A stretch of DNA of 64,000 nt from Pseudoxanthomonas koreensis (GTDB taxonomy: Bacteria > Pseudomonadota > Gammaproteobacteria > Xanthomonadales > Xanthomonadaceae), in assembly GCF_010093225.1 (NCBI RefSeq), contig NZ_PDWM01000010.1:17021-81020 (forward strand). Reading direction: 5' to 3'. The position numbers were made by a program, and so were the translations under genes. How positions within the stretch are numbered: position 1 is the first letter of the stretch; the number at the start of each line of letters is the position of its first letter. Below the pieces are notes generated by a model. It was not told the origin of the DNA. It ran no database searches and saw only the letters and a program-made list of their open reading frames with translations. Below, one piece after another: positions 11,759 to 20,301 of this stretch.

Positions 11759-13648
11759 GTGCGCCCAGCTTCCGCCTTGACCCCCCTGGCCCTCGCCCTG
11801 TCGCTGGCCCTGTTCCTGCCCGCCTGCTCGAAGCCGGCCGGCGACGCCGGCTCGCCGACCGCAACCGAATCCGCCGCCGCGACTCCGGAGCAGATCAAGG
11901 CCGAGTCCGAACGCCTCAACACCTGGTTCGACGCCAAGTACGAAGAGCAACTGCAGTTCAGCCCGATCCAGCTCTCGTTCCAGGGCCGCAAGGAACTCAA
12001 CGACCAGATCGACGACATGTCCGAGGCCGGCTTCCGCAAGCAGCTGGCCTGGATGGAGGCCTCGGTCAAGGAGATGGAGTCCGGCTTCGACTACAACAAG
12101 CTCGATCCGGAGACGCAGCTGTCCTGGAACCTGTGGAAGCGCCAGTACGAAAGCGCGCGCGACGGCGTGCCGTTCCTGGCCGACGGCTACCCGTTCGACC
12201 AGATGAGCGGCATGCAGAACCTGGTGCCGACCTTCCTGATCAACTTCCACAAGGTCGACGGCGAGAAGGACTACCTGGCCTACGTCTCGCGCCTGCAGAA
12301 GGTGCCGGTGGCGTTCGACCAGCTGCTCGAGCGCACCGGCGCGGCGACCGCGCAGGGCATCCGCCCGCCGAAGTTCGCCTACGAGGGCGTGATCGACCAG
12401 TCGAAGAAGGTCGTCGCCGGCGCGCCGTTCAGCGACGGGCCGGACAGCGCGCTGTGGGCCGATGCCCAGGCCAAGGCCGATGCGCTGGCGAAGGATGGCA
12501 AGGTCACCGCCGAGCGCGCTACCGAGCTGAAGGAACTGGCGAAGAAGGCGCTGCTGGAGAACGTGGCCCCCGGCTACGCGAAGGTGATCGCCTTCGCCGA
12601 GGGCGAACTTCCCAAGGCCGCGGTCAACGCCACCGGCGTCGGCACCACCCACCCGAACGGCAAGGCGTACTACGAGTACCAGCTCCGGCAGAACACCACC
12701 ACCGACATGACCGCCGAGCAGATCCACGAGCTCGGCCTGGCCGAAGTGGCGCGCCTGCGCGGCGAGCTGGAGGCGCTACAGAAGAAGATGGGCGTGGAGG
12801 GCGACCTGCAGGCGTTCTTCGAGCACGTGCGCCACGATCCGGCGCGGGTCTACCCGAACACCGATGCCGGCCGCCAGGCCTACATCGACCAGGCCACCGC
12901 CGACATCGCCAACATCAAGACCCACCTGCCGGAATACTTCGGCCTGATGCCCAAGGCCGACCTGGTGGTCAAGCGCGTGGAAGCGTTCCGCGAGCAGCCC
13001 GGTGCCGCCCAGCACTACTACCCGAGCACTCCGGACGGCTCGCGCCCGGGCGTGTATTACGCGCACCTGTCCGACATGAACGCGATGCCGAAGACCGAGC
13101 TTGAAGTCATCGCGTACCACGAGGGCCTGCCGGGCCACCACATGCAGATTGCGATCGCCCAGGAACTGACCGGCATCCCGAAGTTCCGCACCCAGTACAA
13201 CACCACCGCCTACGCTGAAGGCTGGGGCCTGTACTCGGAGTGGCTGGCCAAGGAGATCCCGGGCACCTACACGACCGACTACGCCGAGTTCGGCCGGCTG
13301 ATGTCGGAGATGTGGCGCGCGATCCGCCTGGTGGTGGACACCGGCATGCACGCCAAGGGCTGGACCGAGCAGCAGGCGATCGAGTACTTCACCGCCAACA
13401 GCTCGGTCCCGGCGGCGGCGATCAAGTCCGAAGTGCAGCGCTACCTGGTCAATCCGGGCCAGGCCACCGCCTACAAGATCGGCATGATCAGGATCCAGGA
13501 ACTGCGCCGGAAGGCCGAGGCCGAACTGGGCGACAAGTTCGACATCCGCGGTTTCCACGACGTGATCCTCGGCGGCGGCGCGATGCCGCTGGACCTGCTG
13601 GAGCGCCGGGTGGACACCTGGATCTCGGAGAAGAAGGCCGCCGCGTAA
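11759..13648 (+). CDS. DUF885 family lipoprotein, putative zinc carboxypeptidase
   Basis: A 629-residue exported protein with a lipoprotein signal (hydrophobic stretch ending LPAC, so the mature N-terminal Cys is lipidated). The body is DUF885, a group with a gluzincin-like motif: [11 protein letters not shown] at about residue 454, followed by [15 protein letters not shown] with a candidate third metal ligand. Some relatives are annotated as X-Pro dipeptidyl or carboxypeptidases, so peptide degradation at the cell envelope is likely but inferred. The start is GTG at 11759, the only one that places the signal peptide correctly. A strong terminator follows at 13678. Confidence 0.88.
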   Translation: MRPASALTPLALALSLALFLPACSKPAGDAGSPTATESAAATPEQIKAESERLNTWFDAKYEEQLQFSPIQLSFQGRKELNDQIDDMSEAGFRKQLAWMEASVKEMESGFDYNKLDPETQLSWNLWKRQYESARDGVPFLADGYPFDQMSGMQNLVPTFLINFHKVDGEKDYLAYVSRLQKVPVAFDQLLERTGAATAQGIRPPKFAYEGVIDQSKKVVAGAPFSDGPDSALWADAQAKADALAKDGKVTAERATELKELAKKALLENVAPGYAKVIAFAEGELPKAAVNATGVGTTHPNGKAYYEYQLRQNTTTDMTAEQIHELGLAEVARLRGELEALQKKMGVEGDLQAFFEHVRHDPARVYPNTDAGRQAYIDQATADIANIKTHLPEYFGLMPKADLVVKRVEAFREQPGAAQHYYPSTPDGSRPGVYYAHLSDMNAMPKTELEVIAYHEGLPGHHMQIAIAQELTGIPKFRTQYNTTAYAEGWGLYSEWLAKEIPGTYTTDYAEFGRLMSEMWRAIRLVVDTGMHAKGWTEQQAIEYFTANSSVPAAAIKSEVQRYLVNPGQATAYKIGMIRIQELRRKAEAELGDKFDIRGFHDVILGGGAMPLDLLERRVDTWISEKKAAA

Positions 13649-13677
13649 CTCCTGCGGCCGCGGAAGCAAGCTAACGA

Positions 13678-13708
13678 GGGGCAGGCCATGGGCCTGCCCC
13701 TTTCCTTT
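13678..13708 (+). terminator. Rho-independent terminator after the DUF885 gene
   Basis: A perfect 10-bp stem GGGGCAGGCC / GGCCTGCCCC with an ATG loop (13678-13700) is followed by TTTCCTTT. It lies 30 bp after the stop and separates this gene from the GH43 gene. Confidence 0.85.
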
Positions 13709-13796
13709 GGCGGCGACGGCGCCATGCCATCCGGGCATGGCTGGCATGCCGGCGGCCCCGGCGGCTAGATTCGCCACGGATGCCGCAGGAATGCCG

Positions 13797-15449
13797 ATGA
13801 CCACCCGCCGAGACCTGTTCAGGACCCTGGCTGCCGGCGCGGTGGCCGCACCGCTGTCCGCGCTTGCCGGAAGCATCGCCACGGCCGCTCCCGCCACCCC
13901 GGGCGAACCGTGCGTGCCGGTGCCGCCACGCTGGCGCCGCGGCGTGGAAGACCAGCGCCGCGCCGACCTGGGTGATGGCACCTTCCTCAACCCGATCGTC
14001 GCCGGCGACCGCCCGGACCCGACCATCCTCAAGGATGGCGACGATTACTACATGACGTTCTCGTCGTTCCGCGACGTGCCCGGCATCGTCCTCTGGCACT
14101 CGACCGACCTGGTGAACTGGACACCGCTCGGCCCGGCGCTGCGGCAGTCGCTGGGCGACGTGTGGGCGATGGACCTGTGCAGGCACGGCGACCGCTACTA
14201 CATCTACCTGCCGGCCAATCCGGGCGACAAAGGCTGGCGGATCTTCGTGATCTGGACCGACGACATCCGCGGCGGCCGCTGGAGCGCTCCGGTGGACCTG
14301 GGCATCGAGCACTGCATCGACCCGGGCCACGTGGTCGGCGAGGACGGCAAGCGCTACCTGTTCGTCAACGGCATCCGCAAGGTGCGGCTCACCGACGACG
14401 GCCTGGCCACCGACGGCGAGCTGGAGATGGCCTACGAACCATGGCGCTATCCGGAGGAATGGATCACCGAGAACTTCGCCCCGGAAGGTCCCAAGCTGTT
14501 CTGGCGCGATGGCTGGCTGTACCTGGTCACCGCGGTGGGCGGCACCGCCGGGCCGGTCACCGGGCACATGGTCATCGCCGCGCGCTCGCGCTCGGTGCAC
14601 GGGCCGTGGGAACACTGCCCGCACAACCCGCTGGTGCGCACGCTGTCGACCGCCGAACCGTGGTGGTCGCGCGGCCATGCCACCGTGGTCGAAGGACCGG
14701 GCGGCGATGCCTGGATGGTCTACCACGGCTACGAGAACGGCTATCGCACGCTGGGCCGGCAGGCGCTGCTCGAACCGGTCGAATGGGACGCCGATGGCTG
14801 GTTCCACGCAAAAGGCGGCGACCTTTCGCGGCCGCTGCGCAAGCCGGTGCCCGCATCCACGCCAACGGCCGGCACCGCGCTGTCCGACGACTTTTCCAGC
14901 GACCGGCTCGGCACGCAGTGGTGCCTGTTCCAGCCGGGCACCGACGGCCTGGCGCGGATCAGCCGCACGGGCGGCGCGCTCGTGCTGGCCGGCGCCGGCA
15001 CCTCGCCGGCCGACAGCGCGCCGCTGCTGTGCACGCTGGTCGACCGCAGCTACGAGATCGAAGTGACCGTGGAGGTGTCCGACGATGGCGAGGGCGGCCT
15101 GCTGCTGTTCTACAGCCACCGCGCCTTCGTCGGCCTGGGCTTCACGCCGGAGACGGTGAAGACCTTCCAGTACGCCGAGGAACATCCGTGGGCGCGGGTG
15201 CCACGCCCGGGCAATGGGCCGGTCCGCGTGCGGCTGAGCAACGACGCGCACGTGCTGACCTGGCGTTACTCGTTCGACGGCGGCCGCAGCTGGCGGCTGC
15301 ATCCCACGCGCATGGAAGTGTCGGGGATCCACCACAACGTGTTCGGCGGCTTCCTCAGCCTGCGCGCGGGCCTGTACAGCGCGGGCCGGGGTGCGGTGCG
15401 CTTCCGCGACTTCCGTTACCGCGCGTTGCCCGGTCCGGTCCACGCCTGA
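13797..15449 (+). CDS. Tat-exported glycoside hydrolase family 43 protein
   Basis: A 550-residue five-bladed beta-propeller glycosidase with a C-terminal beta-sandwich, the layout of GH43 beta-xylosidases and arabinofuranosidases. The N-terminus has a twin-arginine signal (TTRRDLFRTL then an Ala-rich core), so it is folded before export. The three expected acidic residues are visible: D74 in DRPDPTI (general base), Asp in IDPGHVV, and Glu in APEGPKLF (general acid). Start 13797 is chosen because AGGA lies six bases upstream. It stands alone, without polysaccharide-utilisation neighbours or a TonB receptor, so the substrate (probably xylan or arabinan side chains) is open. Confidence 0.9.
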   Translation: MTTRRDLFRTLAAGAVAAPLSALAGSIATAAPATPGEPCVPVPPRWRRGVEDQRRADLGDGTFLNPIVAGDRPDPTILKDGDDYYMTFSSFRDVPGIVLWHSTDLVNWTPLGPALRQSLGDVWAMDLCRHGDRYYIYLPANPGDKGWRIFVIWTDDIRGGRWSAPVDLGIEHCIDPGHVVGEDGKRYLFVNGIRKVRLTDDGLATDGELEMAYEPWRYPEEWITENFAPEGPKLFWRDGWLYLVTAVGGTAGPVTGHMVIAARSRSVHGPWEHCPHNPLVRTLSTAEPWWSRGHATVVEGPGGDAWMVYHGYENGYRTLGRQALLEPVEWDADGWFHAKGGDLSRPLRKPVPASTPTAGTALSDDFSSDRLGTQWCLFQPGTDGLARISRTGGALVLAGAGTSPADSAPLLCTLVDRSYEIEVTVEVSDDGEGGLLLFYSHRAFVGLGFTPETVKTFQYAEEHPWARVPRPGNGPVRVRLSNDAHVLTWRYSFDGGRSWRLHPTRMEVSGIHHNVFGGFLSLRAGLYSAGRGAVRFRDFRYRALPGPVHA

Positions 15450-15532
15450 GCGAAGCTGGCGCCCGGCGCCGAGGGCAGGTGCACGGAGCCACAGGCTGCA
15501 CCACAATGGCCGCGACCTGACGGGGATGCCGC

Positions 15533-16579
15533 ATGAACGAAGGATTCCGCGTACTCGTGTACGCCACCGTGTTCGCGGTGCTCGCCGGCTGGGTGCTGTA
15601 CCTGGGCCGCGACATCCTGGTGCCGATCGTGTTCAGCGTGATGGCGATGTACGTGATCCTCGGTTCGGCGCGGCTGCTCGAACGCGCGCCGGTGATCGGC
15701 CCGGCGCTGCCGCCGCGCCTGCGCTACGGTCTTTCGGCGCTGGCGATGCTGGCGGCGCTGCTGCTGCTGGGCTGGCTGGTGATGGACAGCGTGGACGCGC
15801 TGGTCGCGCAGGCACCGCACTACCAGGCGCAGCTGGTGGCGCTGGCGCAGCGCGGCGCGACCGTGCTGGGCCTGGAATCGGAGCCGAGCTGGGAGACGAT
15901 CCGGCGCGGCGCGCTGGATCGCTTGAGCCTGCAGAAGCTGGCCGCCTCGCTGCTGCTGTCGCTGGGCGCGATCCTGGCCGGGCTGACCGTGATCGGCCTG
16001 TACGTGGTGTTCCTGATGGTCGAGCGCGGCCACTTCGATGCCAAGGTCGCCGCGCTGTCTGACGATCCGGCGCGCGTGGCCCAGGTGCGCCGCATCGTCA
16101 CCGACATCAACCACCGGATCGGCACCTACCTGGCGCTGAAGACCCTGCTCAGCCTCCTGCTGGGCCTGGCCAGCTGGATCATCCTGGCGGCGATGGGAGT
16201 GGAACTGGCCGGCTTCTGGGCACTGCTGATCGGGCTGCTCAACTACGTGCCCTACATCGGCTCGGTGCTGGGCGTGGCCCTGCCGGCGCTGTTCGCGCTG
16301 CTGCAGTTCGGCGACCTGAAGACCGCGCTGCTGCTCGCCGGCGGGCTGTCGGTGGTGCAGTTCCTCAACGGCAACCTGCTCGACCCGTACCTGATGGGCA
16401 GCTCGCTCAACCTCAGTCCGTTCGTGATCCTGGTCTGCCTGACCGTGTGGACCGCGCTGTGGGGCATGGCCGGCGCATTCCTGGCGGTACCGCTGACCGC
16501 GTGCCTGGTGATGGTGCTGGCCGAGTTCAACGGCGGGCGGCCGATCGCGGTGCTGCTGTCGAAGAAGGGCGAGGTCTGA
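15533..16579 (+). CDS. AI-2E family transporter (PerM/YhhT type)
   Basis: An inner-membrane protein of 348 aa with about eight helices: two at the N-terminus, a soluble middle segment (about residues 85-150), then a helical bundle with the conserved GLLNYVPYIGS and NGNLLDPYLMG regions. The family was named for possible autoinducer-2 export, but members also act as Na+/H+ antiporters or unspecified permeases, so the substrate is not assigned. It stands alone, 83 bp after the GH43 gene. The downstream side opens onto an AT-rich region with a gene relic. Confidence 0.9.
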   Translation: MNEGFRVLVYATVFAVLAGWVLYLGRDILVPIVFSVMAMYVILGSARLLERAPVIGPALPPRLRYGLSALAMLAALLLLGWLVMDSVDALVAQAPHYQAQLVALAQRGATVLGLESEPSWETIRRGALDRLSLQKLAASLLLSLGAILAGLTVIGLYVVFLMVERGHFDAKVAALSDDPARVAQVRRIVTDINHRIGTYLALKTLLSLLLGLASWIILAAMGVELAGFWALLIGLLNYVPYIGSVLGVALPALFALLQFGDLKTALLLAGGLSVVQFLNGNLLDPYLMGSSLNLSPFVILVCLTVWTALWGMAGAFLAVPLTACLVMVLAEFNGGRPIAVLLSKKGEV

Positions 16580-16618
16580 GCGCAGGCGGCAGCCGCGACA
16601 CAGCCCGCGTCGACCGCG

Positions 16619-16763
16619 TTATTCCGCCGCCACCGGGGCGCTGAAACTTCCGCTGTACTTTCCCGAGCGGTCGAAGCAGCAGGAAGGTCCAGTCGGCGAC
16701 GTCCGGCTGCGCCGGGCGCAACAGGCGCGCCTTGAAGCGGATGGGTCCGGTCGGGGTGGCCAT
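16619..16763 (-). pseudogene. Internally deleted relic of a YdeI/DUF1905 gene
   Basis: The frame from ATG 16763 reads MATPTGPIRFKARLLRP and then DWTFLL, the N-terminus of the YdeI/OmpD-associated DUF1905 family. It then shifts frame and continues CCFDRSGKYSGSFSAPVAAE to a stop at 16619, which matches the family C-terminus. Roughly 440 bp of the middle are gone. The join lies at CTGCTGCTTC near 16680, where a short CTGCTG repeat could have mediated the deletion. Family identity is from recall of the two ends, not a search. Confidence 0.7.
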
Positions 16764-16861
16764 GGCTGCAGGATAGCGGAACAGCCATACCAGCTATCCA
16801 TACTTGAAATCGTAAAGAAATATGGCGCTATGTGCTTGTTAAGGTATTGAATATAAAAGAT

Positions 16862-16890
16862 TTGACTGTCCTTATTCGTGGTTGTATCGT
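16862..16890 (+). promoter_or_regulatory. Probable promoter of the HipA-like gene
   Basis: TTGACT (16862-16867) and TATCGT (16885-16890) are separated by exactly 17 bp in a markedly AT-rich stretch (about 16780-16917) that stands out from the surrounding GC-rich DNA. The predicted start of transcription near 16897 leaves a leader of about 20 bases before the ATG at 16918. Confidence 0.6.
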
Positions 16891-16917
16891 TCTTCAATCG
16901 TAAATAAATGTTCTTCG

Positions 16918-18315
16918 ATGGCCCGCCCACTCGCCACGACCGTTCCGGACCTGTTGGCCCTGCTGGCCTCGGGCGATCCGGTCCCAGCGTCCCGGCTGCT
17001 GGCCCTGCTGGGCATCAGTCGCCCGGTGTTGTCGCGGCTCGTGCGCGAGGCGGGTACGCGGGTGCTGCGGCTGGGCAAGGGCCGTGCCACGCACTACGTG
17101 GCACGGACCGGCACCGATGCCGACAGCACATGGCCGCTGTGGCGCATGCGCGCGGACGCGACCGTGGAAGAGCTCGGCACCCTTTACGTGCTGCAAGGCG
17201 AACGGTTCCAGTTCCAGCCCCAGGCGGACCGGCCGAACCTGACTCGCGCGGTGGATACGATCGCCGGACACTTCCCCAGCCTGCCCTGGTTCCTGGATGA
17301 CCTCCGGCCACAGGGCTTCCTGGGTCGCAACTTTGCCCACCGCCGCGGCGCGGAACTGGGCGTGCCTACCGACCTCAACCGCTGGCAGCTGCGCGACACG
17401 CTCCTGGCCATCACCCGCACCGGCGGCACCGGCATCGGCGACCTGCTGCCAGGCAGCCGTGCGCTGGAGCTGGCGCTGGCCGAGCTCGACGCGGCCTCCG
17501 ATGCGGTCGCCGCCGATGCGCGCGCGCGCCGCTATTCGCATTGGGCGGACGACGCCCTGGCTGGCGAGGACATCGGCTCCTCGCCCGGCGGCGAACAGCC
17601 GAAGTTCACCAGTACCGTCAGCACTGCACATGGCCGCTACGCAGCGCTGGTGAAGTTCGCCGTGCGCGACAGCGGGCAGGCCGCCACGCGCTGGGCGGAC
17701 CTGCTGGCCTGCGAACAGCTGGCGCTGGAAAGCCTGCGCGAGGCCGGCCTGCCCGCATCGGAAGCGGAGCTGGTCCAGGCTGAGCGCCACCTGTGCCTGG
17801 AAGTGCGGCGCTTCGACCGCACGCCCGACGTGCTCGGAAGGCGCGGCTTCGGATCGTTGCTGGCACTCGACGCGGCCTTCGTCGGCAGCGGTGCGCGCGA
17901 CTGGTCGCTGGCCGGCGAGCAGCTGGTGGCACTGGGCTGGATCGACGCGGCCACCGCAGCCGACATGGCCGTGCTGCACTGGTTCGGCCGGCTGATCGGA
18001 AACAGCGACATGCACCCGGGCAACCTCGGCTTCCATCTGGTCGATGCCGGTCCGCTGCCCTTGGCACCGGCCTACGACATGCTGCCGATGTACCTGGCGC
18101 CGTCGCGGACCGGTGCGGTGCGACCAGTCGCGCCGATCACCCCGCGCCCGCCCGAGCGTACCGGGCAGACACCCCACATCACTCGGGCTGCGGAAGCGGC
18201 GCTGCGGTTCTGGGAGCACGTTGCGGAGGCAACGTCGATCCAGTCCGAGGAAATCCACGCGGTAGCCGCTGCCAATCGCGAAATCGTGGCGAGGTTTGCG
18301 CGCACGTTCCAGTAA
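16918..18315 (+). CDS. yjjJ: HipA-family Ser/Thr kinase, YjjJ type
   Basis: A 465-residue HipA-fold protein kinase. The N-terminus (about 1-70) looks like a winged helix-turn-helix (VPASRLLALLGISRPVLSRLV), as in YjjJ proteins, which carry DNA binding in the same chain and lack a separate HipB. Kinase landmarks are SSPGGEQPKF (P-loop-like), KFAVRD, GNSDMHPGNLGF (catalytic loop) and AYDMLPM (metal Asp). Relatives phosphorylate translation factors such as aminoacyl-tRNA synthetases; the target here is unknown. Start 16918 is preferred because an earlier in-frame start (16882) lies inside the promoter. It converges on recD. Confidence 0.9.
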   Translation: MARPLATTVPDLLALLASGDPVPASRLLALLGISRPVLSRLVREAGTRVLRLGKGRATHYVARTGTDADSTWPLWRMRADATVEELGTLYVLQGERFQFQPQADRPNLTRAVDTIAGHFPSLPWFLDDLRPQGFLGRNFAHRRGAELGVPTDLNRWQLRDTLLAITRTGGTGIGDLLPGSRALELALAELDAASDAVAADARARRYSHWADDALAGEDIGSSPGGEQPKFTSTVSTAHGRYAALVKFAVRDSGQAATRWADLLACEQLALESLREAGLPASEAELVQAERHLCLEVRRFDRTPDVLGRRGFGSLLALDAAFVGSGARDWSLAGEQLVALGWIDAATAADMAVLHWFGRLIGNSDMHPGNLGFHLVDAGPLPLAPAYDMLPMYLAPSRTGAVRPVAPITPRPPERTGQTPHITRAAEAALRFWEHVAEATSIQSEEIHAVAAANREIVARFARTFQ

Positions 18316-18366
18316 CGGGGGGCCGCGGCCAGCCCTGCGGATCGCCGCGGTTTCGCAGGTACCCGG

Positions 18367-20301
18367 TCAGCGCCCGGTTTTTTCACCCCCCAACCGCCAC
18401 GCCAGCCCGGAAATCCGGCTGGCATGACGCGACAATGCGGTGGCGAGGATGTCCGGGCTGGCGGCCAGGTGCAGTTCGTGGCAGGCGCGGGTGAGGCCGG
18501 TGTAGACCAGTTCGCGCGAGAGCACGCGGCTGTCGCTGGTGGGCAGCAGCAGCCACACCGCATCGAACTCCGAGCCTTGCGCCTTGTGCACGGTCATGGC
18601 GAAGGCGCTGTCGTGGCGCGGCAGGGTCGCCGGGTGGAAGGCGCGCGGCTGGTCGGGCGCGTCGCCGGGGAACCAGGCCGCCATCTGGCCGTCGGCGTCG
18701 CGCAGGCAGATGCCGGTGTCGCCGTTGAACAGGCGGTGGCGGTAGCTGTTCTCGGTGATGAGCAGCAGGCGGCCGTGGAAGAAGGCGCCGTCGCCACGCG
18801 CGTGGCGGGCATGGCTGCGCACCGCCGACGCGGCCAGACGGCCGGTGAGCAGCGCTTCGATCCGCGTGTTGAGGGTGCGCGCACCCTGCGGGCCTTCGCG
18901 CACGGCGGTGAGCAGGCGCAGTTTGGCGGCACAGGCCAGTGCGGTAGCCGGGTCGGGTGCATCGGCCAGTGCGGCCCAGTGGGCGAGCAGGCGCTCGCGC
19001 TGGGTGGCATCGGCGAGCGGATCGGCCAGGGCGGGGTGGTAGTGCACGCCGTTGAGCTGGCCGGCATGCAGCAGGCGCAGCGCTTCGCCGGTGTCGCCTG
19101 CGCGCACGGCGGCGGCCAGCGGCGCCAGGTCCAGCGCGTCGGACTGGCGCCTGCCACGCAGCAGGTGCACGTGGCGCGCGGGGAATGCGCTGCGAGTGCT
19201 GTTGATGGGTGCGGTGTCGAGGGTCGCGGTGTCGCTGCCTGCTGAGTCGATGGCCGCGGCATCGATGTCTCCCAGCAGCGGGCGCAGCGCGCTGGCGTCG
19301 TCGGCGGCCAGGCGCAGGCCGTCGCCGGCGGCGGCGAGGATGCCGCTGAGCACATCGCCGGCCTCCACCGAGGGCAGCTGGTCCGGGTCGCCGAGCAGGA
19401 TCAGACGCGCGCCGTCGGGCACGGCTTCGACCAGCTTGGCCATCAGCGGCAGGTCGATCATCGAGGCTTCGTCGACCACGATGAGGTCCTGGTCCAGCGG
19501 ATTGCCGGCGTGGTGGCGGAACTCCGAAGAATCCCGGCGCGTGCCGAGCAGGCGGTGCAGGGTGGAGCCGCTGGTGGAAAGCGGCGCGAGCAGGCCGGCG
19601 TCGATGCCGTCCGCAGCGAGCAGTTCCGTGGCCTTGCGCAGGCTCTCGGCCATGCGTTCGGCCGCGCGCCCGGTGGGCGCGGCCAGGGCGATCCTCGGCG
19701 CGCCAGCGCCGGTGGCCGCCGCGCGCGCAACCAGCAGCACCAGCAGGCGCGCGATGGTGGTGGTCTTGCCGGTGCCCGGGCCGCCGGTGACCAGCAGCAG
19801 GCGCTGGCGCAGGGCCACGGCGGCGGCGCGGGCCTGGCGGTCGTCGCCGCCGGCGGCCTGCGGGAACAAGCATGCGAACAGCGGCGCCAGCGCGGCGAGC
19901 GCGGCCTCATCGACGGCATCGACACCACCGAGGCGCTGCAGGCCGGCGGCGAGGCGGCGTTCGTATTCGCGGTAGCGGCGCAGGTAGAGCAGGCCGTGTT
20001 CCAGCACCAGCGGCGCATCGGCGGCGGTTTCGGCGTCGCCGGCCTGCGGGGTGGCGATCCAGGGCGAGGCTTCGAGGATGCGCTGCCATTCGCCGGCTGC
20101 GGGCCACGGCACCTCGGCATCGACCAGGTCGAACGGATGCGTGGGGCGGAAGCCGGCATGGCCGGCGGACACCGCCAGCGATGCCAGTGCCGCGGCGGCG
20201 GCGACTTCATCGGGCGTGTCCGGATCGAGCCGGCGCAGGCTCAGGCCCAGCGCGTGGTCGACGGTACGCAACTGGCCGCGCAGGGCATCGAGCAGGCTCA
20301 T
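18367..20301 (-). CDS. recD: Exodeoxyribonuclease V alpha subunit
   Basis: RecD (644 aa) is the 5'-3' helicase motor of RecBCD, which processes double-strand breaks for recombination and destroys linear foreign DNA. Superfamily 1B motifs are present: Walker A GGPGTGKTTTIARLL, Walker B DEASMIDLPLM, GDPDQLPSVEAGD, and the C-terminal TVHKAQGSEFD and VYTGLTRA segments. ATG 20301 overlaps the recB stop in an ATGA arrangement, so it is coupled to recB as third gene of recC-recB-recD. An upstream in-frame start (20373) was discarded because it lies inside recB. Confidence 0.96.
   Translation of the reverse strand: MSLLDALRGQLRTVDHALGLSLRRLDPDTPDEVAAAAALASLAVSAGHAGFRPTHPFDLVDAEVPWPAAGEWQRILEASPWIATPQAGDAETAADAPLVLEHGLLYLRRYREYERRLAAGLQRLGGVDAVDEAALAALAPLFACLFPQAAGGDDRQARAAAVALRQRLLLVTGGPGTGKTTTIARLLVLLVARAAATGAGAPRIALAAPTGRAAERMAESLRKATELLAADGIDAGLLAPLSTSGSTLHRLLGTRRDSSEFRHHAGNPLDQDLIVVDEASMIDLPLMAKLVEAVPDGARLILLGDPDQLPSVEAGDVLSGILAAAGDGLRLAADDASALRPLLGDIDAAAIDSAGSDTATLDTAPINSTRSAFPARHVHLLRGRRQSDALDLAPLAAAVRAGDTGEALRLLHAGQLNGVHYHPALADPLADATQRERLLAHWAALADAPDPATALACAAKLRLLTAVREGPQGARTLNTRIEALLTGRLAASAVRSHARHARGDGAFFHGRLLLITENSYRHRLFNGDTGICLRDADGQMAAWFPGDAPDQPRAFHPATLPRHDSAFAMTVHKAQGSEFDAVWLLLPTSDSRVLSRELVYTGLTRACHELHLAASPDILATALSRHASRISGLAWRLGGEKTGR

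Noticed and set aside
13671..15506. Long open frame on the minus strand across the GH43 gene
   Set aside because: It mirrors a confidently identified gene in a GC-rich sequence where stops are rare on the opposite strand, and its protein is low-complexity Arg/Ala/Gly with no family resemblance.
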